A stretch of 64,000 nucleotides of DNA, taken from Bradyrhizobium sp. CCGB01. Lineage in GTDB: Bacteria > Pseudomonadota > Alphaproteobacteria > Rhizobiales > Xanthobacteraceae. A model generated the notes under the pieces. The model was given only the letters and a program-made list of their open reading frames with translations. It did not search any database and was not told where the DNA came from. Positions within the stretch are counted from its first letter, which is position 1, and each line of letters opens with the position of its first letter. A program made the position numbers and the translations under genes. This document shows, in pieces, positions 55,253 through 63,192 of this stretch. Location: positions 7,936,001-8,000,000 of the forward strand of contig NZ_JANADK010000001.1 in NCBI RefSeq assembly GCF_024199795.1, read 5' to 3'.

Positions 55253-55962
55253 CAGACCGCAATCATGCCGATCTCCGCCAGGGCATCGTCGATACCTGCA
55301 AGGAGATGAACCGAAACGGTCTCAACCAAGGGACTTCCGGCAATCTTTCTCACCGGATTCCAAACGGCATGCTAATCACGCCGACAAGCTTGCCCTACGA
55401 GCACATGCGGCCAGAAGACATTGTCGCGATGGATTTTGCCGCGAATTACCAGGGCACCCATCGCCCTTCTTCAGAATGGCGTTTTCATCGCGATATTCTG
55501 CGAGCGCGTGACGACATAAACGTCGTGCTTCATACGCATTCCACCTTCAGCACCATTCTCGCCGTGCACGAGCGTGGCATTCCCTGCTTCCACTACATGG
55601 TCGCGGTAGCCGGTGGCAACGATATCCGTTGTTCGCCTTATGCCTGTTTCGGCACACAGGCGCTGTCCGATTATGCCGTTAATGCGCTCGAAGGACGAAA
55701 TGCCTGCTTGCTCGGCCATCATGGATTGATCGTAACGGCGCAGACATTTGAGAAGGCGCTTTGGCTTGCCGTGGAGGTGGAGACCCTGGCGAAGATGTAT
55801 GTCCACGCGCTGGCGATCGGCGAACCTCCGCGCCTCAGCGAGACGGAAATGGCACAGGTCCACGAACAGATGAAACGCATGGGCTACGGCCAGGCGCCCG
55901 ATCTTGACGACGTCGGTGATGTTCCACGCGCCATGCTTCAGTCGAAACCGGCGCCACATTGA
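55249..55962 (+). CDS. Class II aldolase (L-fuculose/rhamnulose phosphate aldolase type)
   Basis: A 237-aa zinc aldolase of the FucA/AraD/RhaD family. The substrate loop NQGTSGNLS (26-34), acid E76 in PSSEWRFH and zinc ligands H95, H97 (VLHTHS) and H158 (LGHHG) are all present. It cleaves a ketose-1-phosphate to dihydroxyacetone phosphate and an aldehyde. ATGA overlap with the kinase gene supports sequential action. There is no isomerase, dehydrogenase or regulator in the operon. Confidence 0.92.
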   Translation: MTDRNHADLRQGIVDTCKEMNRNGLNQGTSGNLSHRIPNGMLITPTSLPYEHMRPEDIVAMDFAANYQGTHRPSSEWRFHRDILRARDDINVVLHTHSTFSTILAVHERGIPCFHYMVAVAGGNDIRCSPYACFGTQALSDYAVNALEGRNACLLGHHGLIVTAQTFEKALWLAVEVETLAKMYVHALAIGEPPRLSETEMAQVHEQMKRMGYGQAPDLDDVGDVPRAMLQSKPAPH

Positions 55963-56396
55963 CTCAGAGTGTCGTTGAACGCGGCTGGCATTCTCTTCGC
56001 TAAAGAACTTTGCAAGCAACTCTACCAGCCGCGGGTGATCAGCGAAAATTGTCAGACAGCGAACCAATAACCGCACCAGATACGTCCACTTTTCCTTCGT
56101 GCGCAGGTTCAAATCCGCTCGATGGCGCCAGACCGATTTTGGCGGTGGTGAATGTAATCGTCGACCACCCATCGGTTGGAGATATGCTCCGACAGAGCCG
56201 CTGATTAAGAGCCTTGATAAGACCAGCATCAAGCCATTGCGTTTTCTATACCGTCGCGAATGGGGGGGGGGGGGTGGTACAATGCCTGGGCCGACGAGCC
56301 GATTTGATTTGCGCGACGCGCTGGAGGAGCCGGCGCGTGCCAACAAGTTGGCAAGCTGATTTGCGGACGCACGCGTTGAAGATGTGGAACCACGTT
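55963..56396. other. Non-coding or decayed stretch with poly-G run
   Basis: No complete gene. The minus strand near 55960-56050 reads LTIFADHPRLVELLAKFF, protein-like but without a start or identifiable family, so a gene remnant is possible. A run of 13 G lies at 56262-56274. Confidence 0.4.
56262..56274. repeat. Homopolymer of 13 G
   Basis: Thirteen consecutive G residues on the plus strand. It does not lie inside a convincing gene. It could be hypermutable or an assembly-sensitive site. Confidence 0.85.
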
Positions 56397-56620
56397 ATGA
56401 GAACAGCGCTTTGTTTCGCTATGTTGTTTATTCCCACGATTGCGATCGCTTAAGGCGCAACGCCGGCAAAGCAATCGACCGTCGTCGCGAAGCCGCTCGT
56501 TCAGATGAAGCCGAGGGGTGCAAGCTCGTCGGGATGGTCAGGGGGACGAAGCTCTGGGCCGGCGAATGCACGGCGACGCCGGAGCTGAAGGCAGGTACGC
56601 CAGCCAAAGAGCCGAGCCCA
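56397..56620 (+). pseudogene. Decayed small exported protein gene
   Basis: A signal peptide MRTALCFAMLFIPTIAIA is followed by a TAA stop. The remainder continues in other frames as TPAKQSTVVAKPLVQMKP and, after a shift, EGCKLVGMVRGTKLWAGECTA. This order fits a small rhizobial exported protein broken by a stop codon and at least one frameshift. Confidence 0.62.
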
Positions 56621-56832
56621 ACATCGTTCCCCGGCGATTCGGAAGGAATAGCAACTGCAATTATACGCAACCTCTGCAGCATCACCACTAACCAAGCCGC
56701 GATCATCAAGCTGCTTCGCGTGATCAACCGCTACGTTGGCAACCTGCCGCTGCTTCCCGCAGCGCTTACATCAAGCATCAACCAGCCGCACTGCGGACGA
56801 GGTGATTGGCCTTACGGCTACCAACAATTGGT

Positions 56833-56997
56833 CTAGTGCAGCGTGCCTCGATGCGGTGGCACGATGTTGGATTGTTCATAGAAGTATTTCAACTCGGCTT
56901 CGAGTTGCTCGTTGAGCAAGAGGAGCACCTGCAAGGCCCCGTGAACGTCGCCTCGGTGTTCTTCTATCAATCTGTCTATTAGGTCGCTAATTGGCAT
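56833..56997 (-). CDS. 54-aa small acidic protein of unknown function
   Basis: The minus strand reads MPISDLIDRLIEEHRGDVHG, then ALQVLLLLNEQLEAELKYFY and EQSNIVPPHRGTLH. It is mainly helical, with a GGGAG ribosome site nine bases before ATG. The composition and regular helix pattern argue for a real gene. The function is unknown; no partner is evident. Confidence 0.72.
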   Translation of the reverse strand: MPISDLIDRLIEEHRGDVHGALQVLLLLNEQLEAELKYFYEQSNIVPPHRGTLH

Positions 56998-57349
56998 CGT
57001 TGACTCCCACGGCAGGTTCCATCAACCGCGCCTAGTGGGTTCAACCTACCTTTAATCCACAGCTTGTCCCCTTGGCTGGGGCGCAAGCAGTGAGGCGTTC
57101 ACCGCGACGCGTAGCGGAAATTTGTTGGTGTGCACGTGTAACATCCGAACAACATACAAGCAGAAGAACGCGTCACGTTGGATGAACACCGCGAGTCTTC
57201 CCCGCTATTCACAGGAAGGGAGCCGAAGGCCCGGTGTTATTGTCAGCGCTACAGTGCTGCGATGAAGCGGTTTAAAAAAGTGCAGCCTGCAATTTTGTAA
57301 CTGCGCATTTGCACCGAAACGATACCGTTAAATTGGCCCAGGGTGGCAC
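56998..57349. other. Non-coding stretch
   Basis: About 350 bases, less GC-rich than the genes around it; nothing recognised beyond the expected promoters of the flanking small genes. Confidence 0.4.
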
Positions 57350-57610
57350 ATGTTTGACGTTTATTTGAACGATAGACGGGACTTGCTCGTCGTTAGTAAG
57401 GGACTTCCTATACCCCCACACAAGTCGGGGCGATGGCGTAAATCCAAAAGGAAGGTTCTCAAAGTCAGTGACGAGATCAAGTCGGCGGTTCAAAGGCAAG
57501 GCTACTACATGCGGAAGCTGAGCGACGCAAAGGGGGCCTTCACGCCTTCTGATCGCCGAGCGAACGCTGTGGTCGAGCCAATCCACCCGAAGGCCATGCC
57601 GGTGACCTGA
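57350..57610 (+). CDS. 86-aa basic small protein of unknown function
   Basis: The product begins [20 protein letters not shown] and contains [20 protein letters not shown] and QGYYMRKL. It resembles a small, conserved Bradyrhizobium protein type from memory. The C-terminal ~25 residues look less conserved. The start is judged from where protein-like sequence begins; no strong ribosome site is seen. Confidence 0.7.
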   Translation: MFDVYLNDRRDLLVVSKGLPIPPHKSGRWRKSKRKVLKVSDEIKSAVQRQGYYMRKLSDAKGAFTPSDRRANAVVEPIHPKAMPVT

Positions 57611-57760
57611 CATCCGAGGAGGAGCGCCGCGGGACGAAGCCTTTGCGAGGCCTAGAAAACCGAGCAGGTCTTTGCCGCATCGTCACTCGCTCATTGAGTT
57701 TATCGGCTTCGTCCTGCATCACTCCATGCCTCCGATGTAGGTAGCCGCATTCTGCCCGCC

Positions 57761-58033
57761 TCACGGATCATCGCATCGCGGGGCGCGCGGCATCTCATCG
57801 AACGTACGTAAGCGATAGTGCCTATCGGCGCTCGCTCCCTTGCTTTCAAGCTTCGGTGCCCAATAAGCCGCAATCGCTTTTCGACCAGTTATGCTCACGC
57901 CCTCGCAGTCGCACTCCCAAACCGCTTGCTCATCATACAGGTTGAGCAGCGCGCTGAGGTTTCCCCGCCGACAGGCATCGAGCCAGTCTACGACGACGGC
58001 CAGCGGATCGAAGTCGTCCGGTGAAATCGACAT
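57761..58033 (-). CDS. NTF2/SnoaL-like protein, probably truncated
   Basis: The 90-aa product starts like an NTF2-like small protein: DFDPLAVVVDWLDACRRGNL, LLNLYDEQAVWECDCEGVSI, TGRKAIAAYWAPKLES. Members are usually about 110-140 aa and end in beta strands, which are missing here after KLES; the tail SADRHYRLRTFDEMPRAP looks out of frame or diverged. It is likely a gene damaged at its 3' end. Confidence 0.6.
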   Translation of the reverse strand: MSISPDDFDPLAVVVDWLDACRRGNLSALLNLYDEQAVWECDCEGVSITGRKAIAAYWAPKLESKGASADRHYRLRTFDEMPRAPRCDDP

Positions 58034-58554
58034 AAGGTTCCATCATAAGCAAATCGCCGCTCCCGATGTGCGCCTTAGGCTATGGAGTGAAGCGGTGAGA
58101 CGCAAAAGAAGCGCCGCCTGCGTTGCCACAAGCGGCCCAAGTCTAGGGAGGAAACGCCCAAGGAGGGCAGCGATAGCGGGGGCGCTACCGCACGCTCTGT
58201 AGACAATACGATCGCGATCGGCGCCTCAATTGAACGTCGGTAAGCGTCGGTCATCTAAACGGGTAACGGACCGATACGAAGGTTTAAGGCGCTCGCCGTC
58301 TCCGGTCTCGCGCCAGCGTTTCACGCATCATCGCAACCTCGATGCGAACCGTGAGAGCATCGAAAGCCCGACGACAAATTCCTCATCATTTTCTTGAGGT
58401 CCCACCTCCGTCTGTAATCCACTTCACACCTGCGCCGAAGCTGCGGCGCGATATAATCTCTTGAGACGTCTTGACGTTATTCGAGGAATTTACAGATTTC
58501 GTTCGGGCGCCTCAGTCGTTCTTGTGTGGTTAGGCGCCGAAACGGGAGGCCAGC
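58034..58554. other. Non-coding stretch upstream of an AraC gene
   Basis: About 520 bases. On the minus strand near 58300-58390 a short protein-like frame (CRRAFDALTVRIEVAMMRET) lacks a good start and is not called. The right part should hold the promoter of the AraC gene. Confidence 0.4.
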
Positions 58555-59529
58555 ATGCCAACGTCATCTCCCCTTGTGCGGTGGTCGACTGAGATGCTGC
58601 CGGAGCGCGCACGGTTCTCCACGTTCCGTGAGGGATTTGCGCGGCTAAACCTCGCCTTGGACGTGATTGATCACAGCGGCGGTCGCCCACGTATCGACGT
58701 CACCTACTTGCCGCTCGGCACGGTTGGCGTTTGTAGCATTATCACCACGCCGGTCGAGTTTCTCCGTCACAAACACCACCTCAAGGATAGCCGTGACCAC
58801 TTCGGACTAAACATCGTCGAGGCTGGGCCGGTCCAATTTGCAAATGCTGGCCAGGAACATGTTTATGATACCGGCTCCGCTTGTTTGGTTGACCGGGGAA
58901 GGCCGCTGCGAGTATTTGGGCCGCGTGGCGCCAGCGTTAAATTCGTAACGGTGGAGGCTGCCGCCCTTAGGTCTCTGGTTGCGCTGCCGGAAGATCTATC
59001 AGGCCGGCCGGTGCGTCCCGGACCGGCGCTTAGACTGCTCCACCGCTACCTGCGGTCGCTCGCATCCTTCAAAGAACCTCCGGCATCAAAACTCGCCTCC
59101 ACCGTCAGTGCACATCTCCTCGATCTCGTGGCTGCGACGCTCGGGCCGACCGCCGAAGCTGCGAACATCGTTACAGAGCGTGGTGTGAAGGCGGCCAAGG
59201 TCCAAGCGATCCTGGCGGAGGTCGCGCAACGCTCCAGCGATCCCAATTTCGATCTGACCAAGGTCTCTGGAGCGCTCGGTATGTCGCGGCGATACGTGCA
59301 AAAATTGCTGGAGGAGACCGAACAGTCGTTCACCGAGCACCTTGCAAGGTGTCGGCTTGAGCGTGCCTTCGCGATGCTGACTGACCCGCACCATCTGCAT
59401 CTGGCCATCATCGATATCGCGTTTGCAGTCGGCTTCGGTGATGTTTCTCATTTTAATCGCTCGTTCCGCCGGCGCTTCGGCGAGACGCCATCAGGCGTGC
59501 GCGCCGCGTCGATCGTGCGGCAGAAGTGA
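58555..59529 (+). CDS. AraC-family transcriptional regulator
   Basis: A 324-aa regulator with an AraC-binding-like N-terminal half (HLKDSRDHFGLNIVEAGPVQ, SACLVDRGRPLRVFGPRG) and a C-terminal AraC helix-turn-helix (KVSGALGMSRRYVQKLLEET, then IIDIAFAVGFGDVSHFNRSF, RRRFGETPSGVR). The start has GGGAGG upstream. No adjacent operon suggests a target. Confidence 0.92.
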   Translation: MPTSSPLVRWSTEMLPERARFSTFREGFARLNLALDVIDHSGGRPRIDVTYLPLGTVGVCSIITTPVEFLRHKHHLKDSRDHFGLNIVEAGPVQFANAGQEHVYDTGSACLVDRGRPLRVFGPRGASVKFVTVEAAALRSLVALPEDLSGRPVRPGPALRLLHRYLRSLASFKEPPASKLASTVSAHLLDLVAATLGPTAEAANIVTERGVKAAKVQAILAEVAQRSSDPNFDLTKVSGALGMSRRYVQKLLEETEQSFTEHLARCRLERAFAMLTDPHHLHLAIIDIAFAVGFGDVSHFNRSFRRRFGETPSGVRAASIVRQK

Positions 59530-59851
59530 TCCTGCGCCCTCACAAAGCGCGGGCGGCGGTCGCTGAAAACGCGAACGGTTCGACCTCACGGGACAGCAGA
59601 AGCGCAGACCTGGCGCTACGTAAGGCGTGAGGGCGAGGCCGTAGGAAAGCCGTGCACGGCGCCAGGAGTGCGGGGCTACCAGCGTGCTCACGGCCTATTG
59701 CAGCGGCGCTGATTGGCTGCAAGGGGCCGATCAGGCCATGCAAGGGTTCCTTCACCTTGATCCAGGGATACATCCGAATGGGCGATAGCCGGAAATCGCT
59801 TCGTGTTGAAGGGTAAGACCGCCGCTGCTGGGGGCCAAACGGAGATGTCCG
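59530..59851. other. Non-coding stretch
   Basis: About 320 bases with no convincing gene; short frames on the minus strand are basic and overlap each other. Confidence 0.4.
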
Positions 59852-60016
59852 ATGGGTGTGGCAGGCTGGCGCTTTGCGCATACGAAGAAAACCCTCCGCG
59901 TCCGGGCGGTCGTCATCTGCGTGCTGGAAGAGTTGCCGTTTGTCTGCCCGGTGGTGGTCGCAATCGGCTCCCTGATCATGATCGGCATCATGCTCTGCAA
60001 GGATTGGCCGCAGTGA
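59852..60016 (+). CDS. 54-aa single-span membrane protein
   Basis: The product reads MGVAGWRFAHTKKTLRVRAV, then VICVLEELPFVCPVVVAIGS and LIMIGIMLCKDWPQ. A basic lead followed by one hydrophobic helix (about 31-48) and a short tail make a plausible small inner-membrane protein. GGAG lies seven bases before the ATG. The function is unknown. Confidence 0.6.
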   Translation: MGVAGWRFAHTKKTLRVRAVVICVLEELPFVCPVVVAIGSLIMIGIMLCKDWPQ

Positions 60017-60152
60017 GGGGGCCTTACCGCAAGGCGCTTATGACAGCAGGTAGACATCGACCATCAAATGCTTCTCGTTTTCGGTCAGCGCCACGCTGCC
60101 GGGCGCGGCAGCTCCTCTTTGTGCGATACGGTACGAAATTTAGATGAGATGC

Positions 60153-60184
60153 GAAAATGCTAATACGTGAAAATGCTAATACGT
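60153..60184. repeat. 16-base perfect tandem duplication
   Basis: GAAAATGCTAATACGT occurs twice in direct succession. Confidence 0.9.
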
Positions 60185-60828
60185 TTGGTCGCGCCGTCCC
60201 GCATGCAGCAAACTCAGAAGGACCCGGACAACTTGCGGGCGGACCGCCATCCTTCGGCCTTCCGCCGCTCATGTCTGCTGGTGCAGTAAGAGCGGACTTC
60301 GATTTGGACCACGCGGAAGTCCGAAAGTGACCCGAACCGGGCATCGAGCCCCGCCATGTGAAACTAGGGCCTATTAGGTCCCGGCCGCTTCAGGCCGGCC
60401 GTTCGCTAGTCAGGCGGCAGCCGATACATGCGTTCATTTTCCGTCACTTCCGGCGATTTCAACAGGCCCAAAATAGTGCTTGCAGCAAGGGCCACACGGT
60501 TTTGCCGTACGCGCGTTCGCGGTCGTCTCGATGCAGCGGGTGCGCGCTCCACCGCCGCCTGTGCTTCGAGGTCCAGATCCGACCTGAGCTTGTAGCCGGC
60601 ACCGGCAACAGCAACGCTGGTTCTGACGACGCCGGCGCCGACGCCAAGGCCGGATGGACCCGACCCCGGGCTTAGCCGGCGCAGGCAGCAATCCGAAGCG
60701 GCGCAGCTCGCTAAAGGTAAGCGTGGCGAGCCATCTTCAAGACCGTGTCCAGTGTGAGGGACACAGGTCGCGCCGCCGCGATAAAATACGGCTTAATACA
60801 TTGAAAAAACTGAATAATTTCGGGAGTT

Positions 60829-60930
60829 GGTAGCTACCCTAATTGTGGTAGCGGGAGACCGCTACAGCCCGAAACCCACTTTTGAGAATAGTGGGGGACG
60901 CACGGTAGCGGGGGTCCGCGACATCGCCAG
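60829..60930. repeat. Cluster of GGTAGC hairpins
   Basis: It contains the palindrome GGTAGCTACC (60829-60838), a GTAGCGG-GAGA-CCGCTAC hairpin (60848-60865), a CCCACT...AGTGGG hairpin (60875-60895) and a partial GGTAGCGGGGGTCCGC copy just after 60903. The related arms suggest an intergenic structured repeat or a small structured RNA. Confidence 0.55.
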
Positions 60931-61588
60931 ACCCACTATTTCCGAAATCCTCTTTTCCTACCGGAGGGCAGCCTAACTCGTGACGTGGCCCCTTGGTAGT
61001 TCGTCAAAGGTCTCGCTCTACGTAATTGCTCGGCGGCGAGAAATGGTCCGCGAGACTGCGGACGCAACCACCGATACCGATATTCAGTTCTGGTTGCCAT
61101 CTAACAGACGGGTTCCACTTCGAGTGCGACGTCGAGCGGCTCGAGCTTTCTGCGCCATTTTCTCGAACGCGAAATGCGTCCTCCGAACCAGCATCGATCG
61201 AACTGCTGCGGGCTATCGATGAGGTGAGGAAGAGGAGATGTCTCATCGCCTTCGGTTCTAACTCCGGAGAAGTGGTCGGCACTGCACCAAGTCGTTCGTC
61301 GATGCCTCGCGGGTCGCCGCATCGCACCTAAACCGACGCTCTTTTTCTGAAGACGTCCAAGTCGCATTCCGTCGCCGTGTCGGCAATCAATGCTATCGCG
61401 GCCTGCACACGCGCATTGATTTGCTACGGCAGAGAGGACCGTCCCTCTCCGCGCCAGCGAAGTTGCCACGCTCTACAGCGGTGGCGCCGGGGACGAATAT
61501 GGCGGCGCCTGCCGGTTTGATTACTAGCTTCTAACGATCCTTTCGCCCACCGGGCACAGCAGGGCTTTGCAAGAAGCCGTGCTAGCCA

Positions 61589-61628
61589 CAACACGAAGAG
61601 GCGGCCTGAGGGCCGCCTCTTCGTGTTG
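61589..61628. terminator. Strong 18-bp perfect hairpin (terminator-like)
   Basis: Arms of 18 bases (CAACACGAAGAGGCGGCC and its complement) close a TGAG loop. This is the strongest hairpin in the window. There is no T-run, and no intact gene ends next to it on either side. Confidence 0.6.
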
Positions 61629-61763
61629 GGTCGCGCTACTTGTAGTGCGCGATGATGTCAAGTTGCATATCTACATGGCCAGGATACGCATTGCGTTTCG
61701 AGGATGCATGGTCAGACGCACGGCGAAGGCAGGCAGATCGATCGCGCGCGGCGGCGGCGTAGC

Positions 61764-62346
61764 GCTGGGTGAAGCCGTGTTCCGCTCGATGTGCGAGGCA
61801 TTTTCAGGCCGGCAGCTACCGCGCCGGCGACCGGCTGCGCGAGGAAGAGGCCGCGCAGCGTTGAAGGTCAGCCGCACGCCGGTCGGGGATGCGCTTGGCC
61901 GTCTCGCTGCCCGCGGCTTCGTCGAACCCCGCCGGCGGTCGCGGGCTGATCGTGCGCAATCTCGACATCTCCGAGGTACTCGAGCTCTACGCCGTGCGCG
62001 AGATCATGGAGGGCGCCGCCGCGCGCCTCGCCGCCGAACACGCCTCATCGCCCGAGATCGACGCGCTCAGGGATATCGAGCAGGGGCTTTGTCGAGGCTT
62101 CCACGAACGACGCCGCTGAGTGGCGAGACTCAACCGCGCCTTTCCGAAGCGATCTGCCGTGCCGCGCGCAACCGCTATCTCGACAACGCCGCACGTGAAT
62201 TGCAGGACTGGATCGCCCTGCTAGGCCCGACCACGTTCACTGTGACGGGCCGCCCGTCGACCAGCCACGGCGAGCATCTGGCCGTTATAGAGGCCATTGG
62301 CTCGCGCGACGGCGACAAGGCCGAACAGCTCGCGCGCGCCCACATC
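61764..62346 (+). pseudogene. Decayed GntR/FadR-type regulator gene (FCD domain)
   Basis: Homology blocks in order, across two frames: the winged-helix end LKVSRTPVGDALGRLAARGF, then GGRGLIVRNLDISEVLELYA with VREIMEGAAARLAAEHASSP, then EAICRAARNRYLDNAARELQ with SHGEHLAVIEAIGSRDGDKA. The early helix-turn-helix (FSAGSYRAGDRLREEEAAQR) is recoverable only by shifting frame. Several frameshifts make it inactive. Confidence 0.8.
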
Positions 62347-62595
62347 ACGAGGCGCTGCGTTGCCGGCTGAAGCTGTTGCAGAAGCAGTCGTAGGCGCGGC
62401 GCTCAGGCGAGACAATCGTGGCTATTTGAAACTTCTGAGCTCCTGTCCCAGTCCTCTAAGCATCCTCGGGGCTGGCGGTGTTGCTCTCTCCCCCCGACAA
62501 GGGATCGAGCACTCCCGACACCAACCGACTATCTGGTGATCCCAGACCGCATTTTCTGCTTCAAGCTCCATTAAGAGCCGACCGCACGCTCTGTT

Positions 62596-63060
62596 CTACC
62601 CACACGGCGGATCCTTATTCGACTTGAGGGTTGATATTGCGGTCCTGACGAACTGCGCCGAACTCTCCAAAGCAAGCAATAGTACATCCAAATCAGACGT
62701 CTTGACTTCCTCCATGGACAAGCGATGCGGCTCGATAAGCTCTTGGACAAGCTGAACCAACGAAACTTCCTTTAAGACGTTGCGTTCGGCCGTCTCCCCA
62801 AGCTCGAGACTCGCAATCAACCCGCCATTTTGGCGCAAGCTGACAGATACAGATATCTCTTGCGGGATCCACTGCCGAACAACGGAGAACGGAACCTCAG
62901 TAAACGTTAGGACGGTGTCGGTGCCTGAAATACGGTACCCAATCCTGAACATTTGCGTCAAACATCCCGCAGAGGTCAAAAGCTCACCAAACGGTTCGAA
63001 TGGGAGTGCTGGAAAGGTCATGTGCCAAACTCCGTGCGGACCAAATGCGAAGTACTGCAA
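62596..63060 (-). CDS. Protein of unknown function
   Basis: 154 aa with mixed, protein-like composition (MTFPALPFEPFGELLTSAGC, RIGYRISGTDTVLTFTEVPF, LEPHRLSMEEVKTSDLDVLL-like end). There is no signal peptide, membrane span or motif that I recognise. The first Met or the internal one at MTFPAL could be the start. The base composition is lower in GC than the rest of the window, as in the neighbouring LysR gene, which suggests acquired DNA. Confidence 0.6.
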   Translation of the reverse strand: MQYFAFGPHGVWHMTFPALPFEPFGELLTSAGCLTQMFRIGYRISGTDTVLTFTEVPFSVVRQWIPQEISVSVSLRQNGGLIASLELGETAERNVLKEVSLVQLVQELIEPHRLSMEEVKTSDLDVLLLALESSAQFVRTAISTLKSNKDPPCG

Positions 63061-63192
63061 TCAACAATGCGGCCGTCTCCACCAAGTTACACGCGATCTC
63101 AAGAAGAATAGCCTGTTGAATCATACAGGTGTACGCACGGCTAAGCCGAAATATCCTATCCAGGCGGCTTCTGCCAATCAGGGGTTATCGAA

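Larger units (their letters stand above)
60017..61588. other. Long gene-poor stretch
   Basis: About 1.6 kb without a convincing gene. It contains a 16-base tandem duplication (60153-60184) and a hairpin-rich block (60829-60930). Open frames at 60358-60675 and 61101-61469 are basic and Arg/Ser-rich and overlap frames on the other strand; I treat them as spurious. Confidence 0.45.

Noticed and set aside
55471..56346. 291-codon minus-strand frame overlapping the aldolase gene
   Set aside because: Mostly antisense to the well-supported aldolase; only a short part (near 56000) looks protein-like.
58300..58395. Short minus-strand frame with CRRAFDALTVRIEVAMMRET
   Set aside because: Protein-like but a stop lies just upstream and no usable start codon precedes it.
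60026..60110. Short minus-strand reading VALTENEKHLMVDVYLLS
   Set aside because: Too short to separate from chance, although it may be the end of a lost gene.
60358..60675. 105-codon plus-strand frame in the gene-poor region
   Set aside because: Arg/Ser/Ala-rich, overlaps minus-strand frames, no ribosome site.
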